A DNA stretch of 64,000 nt, from positions 36,076-100,075 of the forward strand of contig JAJECO010000042.1 in the NCBI GenBank assembly GCA_022822005.1, given 5' to 3'. The translations under genes were made by a program, and so were the position numbers. Positions 25,209-34,675 of this stretch are shown in pieces; within the stretch, counting starts at the first letter, position 1; the number at the start of each line of letters is the position of its first letter. Source of the stretch: Candidatus Poribacteria bacterium (GTDB lineage Bacteria > Poribacteria > WGA-4E > PCPOR2b). The notes beneath the pieces were generated by a model. It searched no databases. It was not told where the DNA came from and saw nothing but the letters and a program-made list of their open reading frames with translations.

Positions 25209-26156
25209 ATGCGCGAAGATTCAGGTAGAAATTCTGCATACAGCATAGGGCTACTTATCATCTTAATTGCTTCACCGTGGCTGGGGTGTGGAAGTGATGA
25301 TGAGCCAGAAAGCGAAATCCCTCCCGACAGAATTGTCGGTAACGACATGGCGGAAATGGTGCTGATTCCTGCTGGGGAGTTTAAGATGGGCGACCCCTTC
25401 AACGAAGGTACTACCTACGAACGCCCCGTTCACGCCGTGTTCCTTGACGATTTTTATATTGATGTTTACGAAGTGACCAATGCAATGTACGCTGAGTTCC
25501 TCAATGCGATGGGAAGGCATGTGGGGGATACCGGTCATATCTGGTTGGATATCGGCGACGGTGATGAGATGATCGAATTGGTTGGCGAGCAATACCGACC
25601 GAAGGCAGGATTGGAAGAGTATGCCGTGGTTGAAGTGAGCTGGTACGGTGCCGCCGCGTATGCCCAGTGGGCGGGCAAGCGCCTGCCGACCGAAGCAGAG
25701 TGGGAGAAAGCCGCTCGCGGTGGGGAGGTCAGCGACCGGTATCCGTGGGGAAATGATGAGCCTGATGGGAGTCAATGCAACTACGCCGATAAGAATACAA
25801 GCTATTCTTGGTCAGATCAGGATGCTGATGACGGCTACCAAAAAACTGCTCCTGTGGGTTTATATCCGCCAAATGGCTACGGGTTATACGACATCTCTGG
25901 AAACGTATGGGAGTGGTGTGTAGACGAATTGGATGTAGAGTTTTATGAAAGCAGTCCAAAAGAGAACCCGGTATCAGGCGGAATGACACTATTGATGCCC
26001 GATAACTTCAATAGTATTAAAGAGCGTCGCATACTTCGCGGGGGGGCGTGGCACAGCACTCCTGAGATCCTGCGCGTGGCGTACCGTTACAGCAGTGAGC
26101 CGGCGGTCACGCTTAGTTACTTCGGTTTCCGTTGTGTAGTCCCTGTTGATCCTTAG
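25209..26156 (+). CDS. SUMF1/FGE-like lipoprotein without the catalytic cysteines
   Basis: A 315-residue exported protein. The N-terminus (AYSIGLLIILIASPWLGC|GSDDE) looks like a lipoprotein signal, although Trp at -3 is atypical for a lipobox. The rest is a formylglycine-generating-enzyme (SUMF1) fold: MVLIPAGEFKMG, DVYEVTNAMYAEFLN, RLPTEAEWEKAARGG, YPWGN, GYGLYDISGNVWEWC and RRILRGGAW...FGFRCV. In true FGE two cysteines follow RGGS; here the segment GGAWHSTPEILRVAYRYSS has none, so sulfatase maturation is unlikely. Such domains often serve as binding or structural modules. CAGGAGAAC before the ATG at 25209 sets the start and rejects the extension to 25110. Confidence 0.85.
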   Translation: MREDSGRNSAYSIGLLIILIASPWLGCGSDDEPESEIPPDRIVGNDMAEMVLIPAGEFKMGDPFNEGTTYERPVHAVFLDDFYIDVYEVTNAMYAEFLNAMGRHVGDTGHIWLDIGDGDEMIELVGEQYRPKAGLEEYAVVEVSWYGAAAYAQWAGKRLPTEAEWEKAARGGEVSDRYPWGNDEPDGSQCNYADKNTSYSWSDQDADDGYQKTAPVGLYPPNGYGLYDISGNVWEWCVDELDVEFYESSPKENPVSGGMTLLMPDNFNSIKERRILRGGAWHSTPEILRVAYRYSSEPAVTLSYFGFRCVVPVDP

Positions 26157-26226
26157 TCCTATTTTAATCTTTGAACAACCCGCGTTGTGATATTCTCATG
26201 CCATTATTTGAAGGAAGGACCGAGTA

Positions 26227-27069
26227 ATGACAGCACCCCATGCGTGGACACCTGCTGAAGGCAGTCTACGAGAAATATTACAGAAATATCCAGAGCCTCT
26301 CAATGCGTTGGCATCAGGTGAAGTGCCGGCGATCGTTCTCCGCCGAGCTTTCAATCCGGATCACTGTGTGGGTCTCATAGAAAGGCTCTATGAACGCGGC
26401 TTGGTATACGACCCTCGTCCAACTGAAGACAACGAAAAAAGTAATAGACCTGTATACGTTGGTCCCGCTTTCGTTAGGTACAGTGCTGATCCCGACAAGC
26501 TCTTCACCTACGCCGCCGACACCCACGAACTTTTCAAAAGTCTGTTCAACGGGTACGACAATCCAGTAAAGATCTTTTACGAGATGTTGTCGTGTCTAGC
26601 AGCACCGGACAAGCGGGTAATGACCGCTCGTGAGCCGGACGGGCGTCTGTATGGTCCCGCTGTTTTTCGCGCCTACTATGCCGATCGAGGACACGGACCT
26701 CACTTTGATTCTGTACCTAAACGACAGAAATTGTTCAATTATCAGGTTTCGCGATTCGAGCATCAGTTTGCTGGAGTGATGTGCTTCCAAAACTCCGAAA
26801 ATAAAGGTGAAAATGGAGAGCCCTTCCTCTACAACTGTCCTTGGACCCCCGCTGTGCAAGAATATATCACCGCAGGCACGTTTAACCAATATGTCGCTGA
26901 GCAAGGCATCCCCCGGACTCAAATTCAACTTGAACCGGGCGACCTGTACTTCTTCTTTTCTGAAAACATCCATGAAGTGCCGCCGGTGGTAGGTGAGAAG
27001 CCACGCATTGTGCTTGCTGCCTTCTTTGGCATGTCCCCGGACGATGACGAAATTTTTGTCTGGTCGTGA
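26227..27069 (+). CDS. 2-oxoglutarate/Fe(II)-dependent oxygenase
   Basis: A 280-residue cytoplasmic enzyme of the 2OG-Fe(II) oxygenase superfamily, but not a PhyH-type sequence. The triad is His159-x-Asp161 (GHGPHFDSV) and His249 (ENIHEVPPV), with Arg260 (KPRIVLAAF) for the co-substrate. LEPGDLYFFF before the distal His is typical. It would hydroxylate an unknown small molecule or protein. GAAGGACCGAGTA precedes the ATG. It sits 63 bp upstream of the enolase-superfamily gene, probably in one operon. Confidence 0.85.
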   Translation: MTAPHAWTPAEGSLREILQKYPEPLNALASGEVPAIVLRRAFNPDHCVGLIERLYERGLVYDPRPTEDNEKSNRPVYVGPAFVRYSADPDKLFTYAADTHELFKSLFNGYDNPVKIFYEMLSCLAAPDKRVMTAREPDGRLYGPAVFRAYYADRGHGPHFDSVPKRQKLFNYQVSRFEHQFAGVMCFQNSENKGENGEPFLYNCPWTPAVQEYITAGTFNQYVAEQGIPRTQIQLEPGDLYFFFSENIHEVPPVVGEKPRIVLAAFFGMSPDDDEIFVWS

Positions 27070-27132
27070 TGTTACTACCGTTATCTTGTACCATTATTAG
27101 CTACTGATATTAGCTACTGAAAGGATAAATCA

Positions 27133-28233
27133 ATGAAAATTACGAAAATCGAAACATTCCAGATTGAAACTCCGCGCTATTATCAGAAATACCCCGTTGA
27201 CATAGGTGAAGCACCATCAGGTCACGTTATCGTGAAACTCCATGTGGCTGACGGACTCGTGGGGCTAGGGGAAGCCTCGGACAGCAAGGCTGATGATCTG
27301 GGGGCACTAACAAAGCGCTACAACGATTTGCTGGTTGGACGCGACGCTACTCGGATTACCGAGATTAATGAATTGATGCGGGCGCAGGACTTTGGGAGTA
27401 CAGTCTCCAACTCGCACATAACCGCTGCCATTGACATCGCGCTGTACGACCTCAACGGCAAGGCGCAGGGTGTGCCAGCCCACAATTTAATGGGCGGAAA
27501 AGTGCGAGATAGCATATACTTCTGTTATCCAATCATCGGGGTGCACCTAGCGGACGGCTTCGAGCGGAATGCTCATTACCTACAGCGGTTAGTGGATTTG
27601 GGACATCATCTGTTTCGTTACTACGTTTCAGGGGACGCCGATCGAGACAACCGATTCATCACCGAGATGAAAGATCGCTTCGGAGAAAAGATTAAACTCA
27701 AAGCCTTCGATTTCTCCGGACGTTTCCCGGATTGGGAGACTGCCTTGCGCTACGCAGACGTGCTACGTCACCATAACCCGTATAATTTTGAACAACCATC
27801 AAACAATTTGCGGGTATGTGCCGAGTTCGTCAAACGGATGGATGTGCCGGTGAGTCTCCATATTAACACATTAGAACAAGGTTACGAAGCGATTGAGCGT
27901 GGGGCGTGCACTGTCCTTAACTTGGCGTGGGTCTGGTGGGGACCGACCTACGTGCGCCGGATGTTCGCACTGGCGGAAGCCGCGGGGTTCAAAACCTTGC
28001 TTTCAACCGATCAGGATTCAACCGTAGGCACAGCCGGCGCGGTGCATCTCGGAGTTTCGGTGCCCAACTTAGATATTCCTGCCGACCCTGCAGGACCTCT
28101 ACTCTATACAGTTTCGCCTGCCAAAGAGCGCATCCGAGCTGAGGCGAGCCACCTGTATCCACCAGAAGGACCTGGCTTGGGTGTCGAGTTGGACGACGAC
28201 AAGATGAAGGAGCTAACAATCGCCTCCGCATGA
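27133..28233 (+). CDS. Enolase-superfamily (mandelate racemase/MLE-like) protein with atypical active site
   Basis: A 366-residue protein with the MR/MLE architecture: N-terminal capping domain (MKITKIETFQIET...VSNSHITAAIDIALYDLNGKAQGVPAHNLMGG) and a barrel from about residue 125. Metal ligands Asp193 (KAFDFSG) and Glu220 (NFEQPSNN) are present. The third acidic ligand, normally in a VPVAADES-like strand, is replaced in VPVSLHINT by Leu242-His243, and the KxK or KxH motif on strand 2 appears as FRYYV. So either the metal site is altered or the protein does not do the usual proton abstraction. It lies between the 2OG oxygenase and the DUF6785 triplet. Confidence 0.82.
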   Translation: MKITKIETFQIETPRYYQKYPVDIGEAPSGHVIVKLHVADGLVGLGEASDSKADDLGALTKRYNDLLVGRDATRITEINELMRAQDFGSTVSNSHITAAIDIALYDLNGKAQGVPAHNLMGGKVRDSIYFCYPIIGVHLADGFERNAHYLQRLVDLGHHLFRYYVSGDADRDNRFITEMKDRFGEKIKLKAFDFSGRFPDWETALRYADVLRHHNPYNFEQPSNNLRVCAEFVKRMDVPVSLHINTLEQGYEAIERGACTVLNLAWVWWGPTYVRRMFALAEAAGFKTLLSTDQDSTVGTAGAVHLGVSVPNLDIPADPAGPLLYTVSPAKERIRAEASHLYPPEGPGLGVELDDDKMKELTIASA

Positions 28234-28447
28234 ATTTCTGAAATGCTAGTTCAGCACTTCTGGGGTTGCTGGTGATGGGCTCCATTTTAGCCATTACATA
28301 AATCGATTCTTTTAGGTGAATATGATCCCAAAAATAACTGTGAGTCAGCATCAAACAAACTCAATCGAGATTTCCTGATCAATAATTGGGAGTTTGTGTC
28401 AATTGCTATATCAAGTTGACGGGTAACCAGTCCAAGAAAGAATCACA

Positions 28448-30364
28448 TTGAGTCCGACAGACAATCGTTTTCTCGCTTTAACCCGCCGTCCTCAGCCAGA
28501 AATTCGTTGGCGTGTAGTCTGGCTAGCAGTAGCTATCATTCCCTTCAACAACTACTGGGTCTACGCGATGCTGCGGTGGGCGCAGGGTCTCCCGACGACC
28601 ATGTCGCTCTTCTTCAATGTGATTTTTATCTTTGCGATTCTACTCGCGTTGAACTATGCAATTTCCCTATATTCGCCGCGCTTGGCATTGACGCAAGGCG
28701 AGTTGTTGACATTCTACGCCATGCTCTCCGTCGCCACTGCAATTGCTGGTGCAGATTTCTTTGCCGTGATCATCACACATATCGCCGTCGGTGGCTGGAT
28801 GGCGACTGAGGAGAACGAATGGGCGACGTTGTTTCATCGTTACTTCCCTGATTGGTTGGCGTTGACCGACAAAAACAGCCTCAGGACATATTTTGTCGGT
28901 GAATCCACTCTCTACCTCGACGAGCATTTACGGTTATGGTGGAGGCCTGTCCTTTCGTGGTCTGGGTTTATCGTCGTCCTCGTTTGCACGGCGTTTTGCA
29001 TCAACGTCGTTATGCGGAAACAGTGGATTGAGATAGAACGACTCAGCTACCCAATTATCGAACTTCCGCAGCAGATGACAACCAAGGGCTTCTTTCGGAA
29101 TCGGTTGATGTGGGCTGGGGCGATCCTCGCTGGCGGTATGGATATCGTCAACGCACTGCACTTCTTGTATCCATCCATCCCCGGACTCGGTGGCGATTTC
29201 TTTGACCTACAACCCTATTTTACCACGAAACCGTGGAACGCTATCGGCTGGACACCTGTTACGCTCTTCCCATTTGCCGTTGGGATGGCATATTTTATGC
29301 CACTCGATCTCTCTTTTACCTTTTGGTTTTTCTATATATTCTGGAAGCTTGAATTGATCATGGGGAGTATTCTCGGGTTTCAGCAGATTCCCAACTTTCC
29401 TTTTATCTTTGAGCAATCGTTTGGCGTTTGTGTAGGTGTACTGATCCTGGTGTTTTGGAGTGCGCGCCGCCATATACGAAATGTGCTGTTGGGTGCATGG
29501 CGCGGCGAGAAGGCATCTGAATCTAACGAACCGATTTCTTATCGTACGGCGGTCCTCGGAGTAATTATCGGATTCCTTCTGTTAATCGGTTTTTGGGTAG
29601 TAGCCGGGATGTCGCTCTGGGTTGCTGTCCTAGTTTTCATCATCCATTTTACAACCGTGACCGTTACGGCGCGCATCCGTGCCGAACTTGGACCGCCCCT
29701 CCATGATCTCCGCAGGATGGGACCCGATGTGTTGATTCCACAGATGTTTGGCATGCGGCGAGTAGGTCCTAGAAACCTCAGTCTATTCGCGCTTGTATTC
29801 CCTTTTAATCGTGCCTATCGGGGCAATGCCATGCCACCGCAGCTGGAAGGACTGAAACTCGCCGAGCGGACGGGCATCTCAACGCGTCGCGTCGGATTTG
29901 CAATCCTAATCGCTGTTGTCATCAGTCCCTTACCTCTGTTCTGGGGTGGACTACAACTCGGTTACGAATCCGGTGCGGTGGCGTTTTGGGGCGGTGGTGT
30001 CTTTCGACGAACCCAGAGTTGGCTCACCAATCCAACGCCTGTGGATGTCCTAGGAATCTTGGCAATGCTCTTCGGTACGCTCTTCACCTTCGCTCTCACC
30101 GCCTTACGTCATCGCTTCGTTTGGTGGCCCCTCTACCCAGTTGGATATGGCATCACAGGTACATGGGCAGTCAACTTTTTCTGGTCTTCGGTGCTCGTTG
30201 CTTGGGTGATTAAGTTATGCATCCTCCGCTTTGGAGGCATAAGGACGTTTCGCCGCCTAGCGCCGTTCTTTCTGGGAATGCTATTCGGTGAGTTTCTGCT
30301 CGGAGGTGTATGGGCACTGATTGGCGTGATTGTCCAGAGGCCGATGTATCGGTTTATTTGGTGA
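28448..30364 (+). CDS. DUF6785/DUF6784 family membrane protein, copy 3
   Basis: A 638-residue polytopic membrane protein. It has the family landmarks ATEENEWATLFHRYFPDWL, RKQWIEIERLSYPIIELPQQM, ARIRAELGPPLHD and FVWWPLYPVGYGIT. The frame starts at a TTG (28448) with only a weak AAGAAAG site before it, and no better ATG exists before the first helix. It is the first of three consecutive DUF6785 genes and is more distant from copies 4 and 5 than those are from each other. The gap to the upstream gene is 214 bp. Confidence 0.83.
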   Translation: MSPTDNRFLALTRRPQPEIRWRVVWLAVAIIPFNNYWVYAMLRWAQGLPTTMSLFFNVIFIFAILLALNYAISLYSPRLALTQGELLTFYAMLSVATAIAGADFFAVIITHIAVGGWMATEENEWATLFHRYFPDWLALTDKNSLRTYFVGESTLYLDEHLRLWWRPVLSWSGFIVVLVCTAFCINVVMRKQWIEIERLSYPIIELPQQMTTKGFFRNRLMWAGAILAGGMDIVNALHFLYPSIPGLGGDFFDLQPYFTTKPWNAIGWTPVTLFPFAVGMAYFMPLDLSFTFWFFYIFWKLELIMGSILGFQQIPNFPFIFEQSFGVCVGVLILVFWSARRHIRNVLLGAWRGEKASESNEPISYRTAVLGVIIGFLLLIGFWVVAGMSLWVAVLVFIIHFTTVTVTARIRAELGPPLHDLRRMGPDVLIPQMFGMRRVGPRNLSLFALVFPFNRAYRGNAMPPQLEGLKLAERTGISTRRVGFAILIAVVISPLPLFWGGLQLGYESGAVAFWGGGVFRRTQSWLTNPTPVDVLGILAMLFGTLFTFALTALRHRFVWWPLYPVGYGITGTWAVNFFWSSVLVAWVIKLCILRFGGIRTFRRLAPFFLGMLFGEFLLGGVWALIGVIVQRPMYRFIW

Positions 30365-30472
30365 GAGTTAAAATCCCCATTAGCTTTATTCTTATCCGAT
30401 GTGATCTCTGAATAGTACGTTCAATGGATAGTGCTGATCGACCTTAACACATCACGATTTGTCTTGGGAGTT

Positions 30473-30490
30473 GAACGGCGTACGCCGTTC
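30473..30490. repeat. 18-bp perfect palindrome
   Basis: GAACGGCGTACGCCGTTC lies in the 183 bp gap between DUF6785 copies 3 and 4. It is GC-rich without a T-run, so it is either an operator or a dispersed intergenic repeat. Confidence 0.5.
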
Positions 30491-30547
30491 GCAACACCCT
30501 ATTGAGTTTAACGTTGTTTTCATCACCTCCATCGGAGGCTTCATACA

Positions 30548-32467
30548 GTGCCCGAAACGACCTTCCAAAACGGTCTGACGCTCAAATCCTTTTTTATTAC
30601 ACTGTGCCTCATTCCGATCAATATTTACTTCCTTATTCAACTTGAAGTTGTCCGTTATACATTTCCCACGCTCGTCCATCCTCTATCAAATGTCATTTTT
30701 ATTCTGTTTTGGCTACTTCTGATTGGAGCCATCCTCAAGAAAATCTCTCCCAAGCTTGGAATTAGTCCGTCGGAACTTCTGACGATCTATGTCATGTTGG
30801 GCATCGTATCGTCGCTCTGTTCAGGTGACTCCATGCAAATCTTAATCCCCCTTTTGGGGCATCCCTTCCGTTTTGCAACACCTGAAAATCAATGGCGTGA
30901 ACTGTTCTGGAAGGAACTTCCCGCTTGGCTCACCGTCCAAGATGAAAAGGCACTAACCTCCTATTACGAAGGAGGATCCAGTTTCTATATCAGACGGCAC
31001 CTGTATGCTTGGCTCCGTCCCGCGCTGGCGTATATCCCATTTATCTTCGTATTGATGTTTGTGATGCTGTGCATCAATACGCTGTTACGGATTCAGTGGA
31101 CGGAACGGGAACGGTTGACTTACCCAATCATTCAACTTCCACTGGAGATGACGGATACCAGCAACAGGTTCTTCAAAAATAAGTTGATGTGGCTTGGGTT
31201 CAGCATCGCTGCGTTGATTAGTATAATGAATCTGCTCAATTCGATTTACCCCGCCGTTCCCTATATTCCCGTCAAGCGTCAGAATCTACATCAATATTTC
31301 ACTGGTCGTCCTTGGAATTCGATGGGCTCCTTCCGGGTTTCGTTCTATCCCTTTGTTATTGGCATTGGTTTTCTCATACCATTAGACCTCCTCTTTTCAT
31401 GCTGGATGTTTTACGGAGTCTATAAGATCGAACTAATGGTCGGTAACATAATGGGGTGGCGCAATCTGCCGCGTTTTCCCTATTTCAACGAACAGGCATT
31501 GGGGGTCTACGTTGCACTGCTCGGATTTGTGTTGTGGGTCGGCAGAGTCCATTTCAAAGGATTGGTGCGCCATCTGCTGGGCTCATCTTCGCTCGATGAT
31601 TCTCGTGAACCGATGCCATATCGTTTGGCAGTCGCAGGCATATTCATTGGGTTGATATTCTTGATGGCATTTTCCTACAGAGCGGGGATGTCCTTGTGGG
31701 TTACTCCGATCTTTTTCGGAATTTACTTTCTGGTAGCGATAATGATCGCGAGACTCCGTGCGGAATTGGGTTTTTTAGTACACGATTTACATTACATTGA
31801 CCCGCACAACACGCTCGTCACCGTATTTGGAACACGCCGCCTGGGATCGAGCACATTGACCGTTTTTTCGTTATATCAATTTTTCAATCGTGCCTATCGG
31901 GCTCACCCGATGCCACCACAACTGGAGGGCCTGAAAATCGCTGAAAGGCGAAATATCAATCCGCGTCATATAGCTGCAGCGATTCTACTTGCCACCGTAA
32001 TTGGAGCAGTGAGTGTTTTTTGGGTGTTGTTAGATAGCTACTATCGACACGGTGCAGAAACCGGGTACTATGGACCATGGGCACTCGGGTACGGACGAGC
32101 CATCTATCGTCAACTCGAAACATGGCTGAACTATCCCCAAGAGACGGATTTTCCAGCTCTCGCTTTTATGGGAGGTGGGCTCAGTTTCGCAGCACTACTC
32201 ATGTTCCTAAGAACACGCTTTCTGTGGTGGCCCCTCCATCCACTCGGCTACGCCATGGCAAACAGTTGGGGAATGTTCAATCTGTGGGCTTGCCTCTTTG
32301 TTGCTTGGGTAGCGAAAGCGGTCATCCTACGCCACGGTGGACTTAAAGCATACCGCCAAGCAATCCCCTTCTTTTTAGGACTCGCTCTGGGGGATTATAT
32401 GTTTGGCAGCTTTTGGAGTATTATTAGTATTGCAACCAACACGACTCTGTATCAATTTTTTCCCTAA
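30548..32467 (+). CDS. DUF6785/DUF6784 family membrane protein, copy 4
   Basis: A 639-residue polytopic membrane protein. Landmarks: ATPENQWRELFWKELPAWL, RIQWTERERLTYPIIQLPLEM, ARLRAELGFLVHD and FLWWPLHPLGYAMA. The start is a GTG at 30548 with GGAGGC ten bases upstream. It is closely similar to copy 5 over its whole length, a recent tandem duplication; both have GFLVH where the other copies have GPPxHD or GYPMHD. Transport of an organic solute is an inference from fold and context. Confidence 0.85.
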   Translation: MPETTFQNGLTLKSFFITLCLIPINIYFLIQLEVVRYTFPTLVHPLSNVIFILFWLLLIGAILKKISPKLGISPSELLTIYVMLGIVSSLCSGDSMQILIPLLGHPFRFATPENQWRELFWKELPAWLTVQDEKALTSYYEGGSSFYIRRHLYAWLRPALAYIPFIFVLMFVMLCINTLLRIQWTERERLTYPIIQLPLEMTDTSNRFFKNKLMWLGFSIAALISIMNLLNSIYPAVPYIPVKRQNLHQYFTGRPWNSMGSFRVSFYPFVIGIGFLIPLDLLFSCWMFYGVYKIELMVGNIMGWRNLPRFPYFNEQALGVYVALLGFVLWVGRVHFKGLVRHLLGSSSLDDSREPMPYRLAVAGIFIGLIFLMAFSYRAGMSLWVTPIFFGIYFLVAIMIARLRAELGFLVHDLHYIDPHNTLVTVFGTRRLGSSTLTVFSLYQFFNRAYRAHPMPPQLEGLKIAERRNINPRHIAAAILLATVIGAVSVFWVLLDSYYRHGAETGYYGPWALGYGRAIYRQLETWLNYPQETDFPALAFMGGGLSFAALLMFLRTRFLWWPLHPLGYAMANSWGMFNLWACLFVAWVAKAVILRHGGLKAYRQAIPFFLGLALGDYMFGSFWSIISIATNTTLYQFFP

Positions 32468-32508
32468 CAGACAGCGCAATTCTGGTCTGCTTAATGAATA
32501 TGGGAAGA

Positions 32509-32655
32509 ATAACAAGCAATACGTAACAAGTAAGGGATCAAAAACCGACCGCGAGTCGCAGAGGACGTAGAGCAATTAAAAAATAATTTGCCTTCCTCTT
32601 CGCTGTGTCTTTTCGGTTTCTTTTACGCATTACGCATCACGGATTACGCATTCTG
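32509..32655. other. Repeat-like spacer between DUF6785 copies 4 and 5
   Basis: It contains imperfect runs of ACGCATTACGCATCAC-like units and a CGCGAGTCGCAGAGG string, which look like low-complexity dispersed intergenic repeats. No gene, promoter or terminator is clear. Confidence 0.35.
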
Positions 32656-34638
32656 ATGAAAAATATATCGACAAAACCTCAAAATACCCGTTTGACCCTA
32701 ACAGAGAATACCCCTGTGCTCTTCCAGAGCGGTTTGACGCTGAAATCATTCGTTATCGCTTCCCTGCTGATTCCGATCACTGTTGCTTGGATCATTCAGC
32801 TTGAAGTAGTTCGCCATACCTTCCCAACGCTTGTTCATCCGCTCTCGCACGTCATTTTTACACTCTTCTGGCTCGTTCTGATCGGGTGGATATTCGGTAA
32901 AATCTCCCCTAAACTCGGTCTTTCTCAACAAGAACTCCTCACGATCTACTTCATGTTGTGCATTGTCTCCACCCTTTGTTCGTACGACTGTATGGAGATT
33001 TTTGTGCCGATCATGGCGCATGCTTTTCGGTTTGCTAGTCCCGAAAACGAATGGCGGCAACTGTTTTGGCGGCAACTTCCGGAGTGGCTCACCGTTCACG
33101 ACGAAAAAGCAGTGGCGGCTCTTTATGAAGGAGGTTCAAGTCTTTACGTTGAGAGACATTTAAAGGCGTGGCTTGGTCCAGCGGTGGCGTGGATGGCGTT
33201 TATCTTTGCGTGGATGATTGTAATGCTGTGTATCAACGCGCTGCTGCGAATCCAGTGGATCGAGCGCGAACGATTGACCTATCCCTTGACCCAACTCCCA
33301 TTGGAGATGACCAATCCGAGGCTAGGGTTCTTCAGGAATAGGTTGATGTGGATCGGTTTCGGCATCGCTGCCTTGATTAGTATTATAAACCTGCTCCATT
33401 CAATTAACCCCATTGTTCCCTATATTCCCGTTAAACGCCAGAGCATCAGTCACTATTTTACCACCCGCCCTTGGAACGGGATGGGTGGGGTACAAGTCGC
33501 TTTCTATCCCTTTGCAATTGGGATTGGCTTTCTTATACCGCTGGATCTTCTATTTTCATGCTGGGCATTTTTCTGGATCTACAAGATCGAACTGATGGTT
33601 GGTAGCATCATGGGTTGGCGAGGTCTGCCGCGCTTCCCTTATCCTGCTGAACAGGCCTTCGGTGTATATATGGGGTTGCTGGGCTTTGTCCTCTGGACTG
33701 GCAGATCGCATATCAAAGGGCTAGTGCGCCACCTGTTCAGGTCCCGTGCCTCCCCGTCACAACTCGATGATTCCGGCGAACCGATGCCATATCGCCTTGC
33801 TGTTGCGGGCATCATACTCGGCCTGATTTTTCTAATGGCATTTTCCTATAAGGCAGGTATGTCGCTGTGGGTAATTCCAATCTTCTTCGCAATCTACTTC
33901 TTGCTATCAGTAATGGTTACGCGACTAAGGGCAGAATTGGGATTCCTAGTACATGGTTTGAAATTCATCAGTCCACATAACATGATTGTTGCCGGTGTTG
34001 GCACATGGCGACTTAATACTAGCACACTGACGGTCTTTTCGCTATATATGTTTTTCAATCGCGCCAACTGGGCGAACCCCATGCCGGAGCAACTGGAAGC
34101 CTTGAAAATTTCGGAAAGGCGACATATTAACCCGCGTCATACAGCCGTTGCTATCCTGCTTGCAACAGTAATCGGATCGGGGGTAACTTTTTGGCTCTTG
34201 TTGGATATCTACTATCGACATGGCGCGGAATCCGGATACTTTGATCCCGCTGTATTGGGATTTGGGCGTGATGTCTATGTGCAGCTTGAGAATTGGCTGA
34301 ACTCTCCCAAAGAGCCAGATCGTCCAGCGCTTGCCTTTATGGGCGGTGGGGTTGTATTTACTGTTCTGTTGATGTCTTTGCGATCGCGCTTCCTGTGGTG
34401 GCCGCTCCATCCACTCGGCTATGCCACAGCACAGAGTTGGGGGATGGCAAACCTTTGGTGTTGTCTCTTTGTCGCTTGGGTGTGCAAGGCTATCATATTA
34501 CGTTATAGCGGATTCAACGCATATCGACGCGCAATCCCTTTCTTTCTCGGACTTGCCTTAGGAGACTATATCTTGGGTAGCCTCTGGAGTATTTTAGATA
34601 TTCCAACAACTATCTCTTTATATCTATTTTTCCCTTAA
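32656..34638 (+). CDS. DUF6785/DUF6784 family membrane protein, copy 5
   Basis: A 660-residue polytopic membrane protein nearly colinear with copy 4 but with a longer hydrophilic N-terminus (MKNISTKPQNTRLTLTENTP). Landmarks: ASPENEWRQLFWRQLPEWL, RIQWIERERLTYPLTQLPLEM, TRLRAELGFLVHG and FLWWPLHPLGYATA. The frame opens at 32605, but the first 17 codons are translated repeat-like spacer and the ATG at 32656 is the likelier start; no strong ribosome site is seen at either. It is convergent with the aminotransferase gene, 37 bp away. Confidence 0.84.
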   Translation: MKNISTKPQNTRLTLTENTPVLFQSGLTLKSFVIASLLIPITVAWIIQLEVVRHTFPTLVHPLSHVIFTLFWLVLIGWIFGKISPKLGLSQQELLTIYFMLCIVSTLCSYDCMEIFVPIMAHAFRFASPENEWRQLFWRQLPEWLTVHDEKAVAALYEGGSSLYVERHLKAWLGPAVAWMAFIFAWMIVMLCINALLRIQWIERERLTYPLTQLPLEMTNPRLGFFRNRLMWIGFGIAALISIINLLHSINPIVPYIPVKRQSISHYFTTRPWNGMGGVQVAFYPFAIGIGFLIPLDLLFSCWAFFWIYKIELMVGSIMGWRGLPRFPYPAEQAFGVYMGLLGFVLWTGRSHIKGLVRHLFRSRASPSQLDDSGEPMPYRLAVAGIILGLIFLMAFSYKAGMSLWVIPIFFAIYFLLSVMVTRLRAELGFLVHGLKFISPHNMIVAGVGTWRLNTSTLTVFSLYMFFNRANWANPMPEQLEALKISERRHINPRHTAVAILLATVIGSGVTFWLLLDIYYRHGAESGYFDPAVLGFGRDVYVQLENWLNSPKEPDRPALAFMGGGVVFTVLLMSLRSRFLWWPLHPLGYATAQSWGMANLWCCLFVAWVCKAIILRYSGFNAYRRAIPFFLGLALGDYILGSLWSILDIPTTISLYLFFP

Positions 34639-34675
34639 TATACGGGTGTGTATTGTTTCGAGCCAAAGCCCCTGC

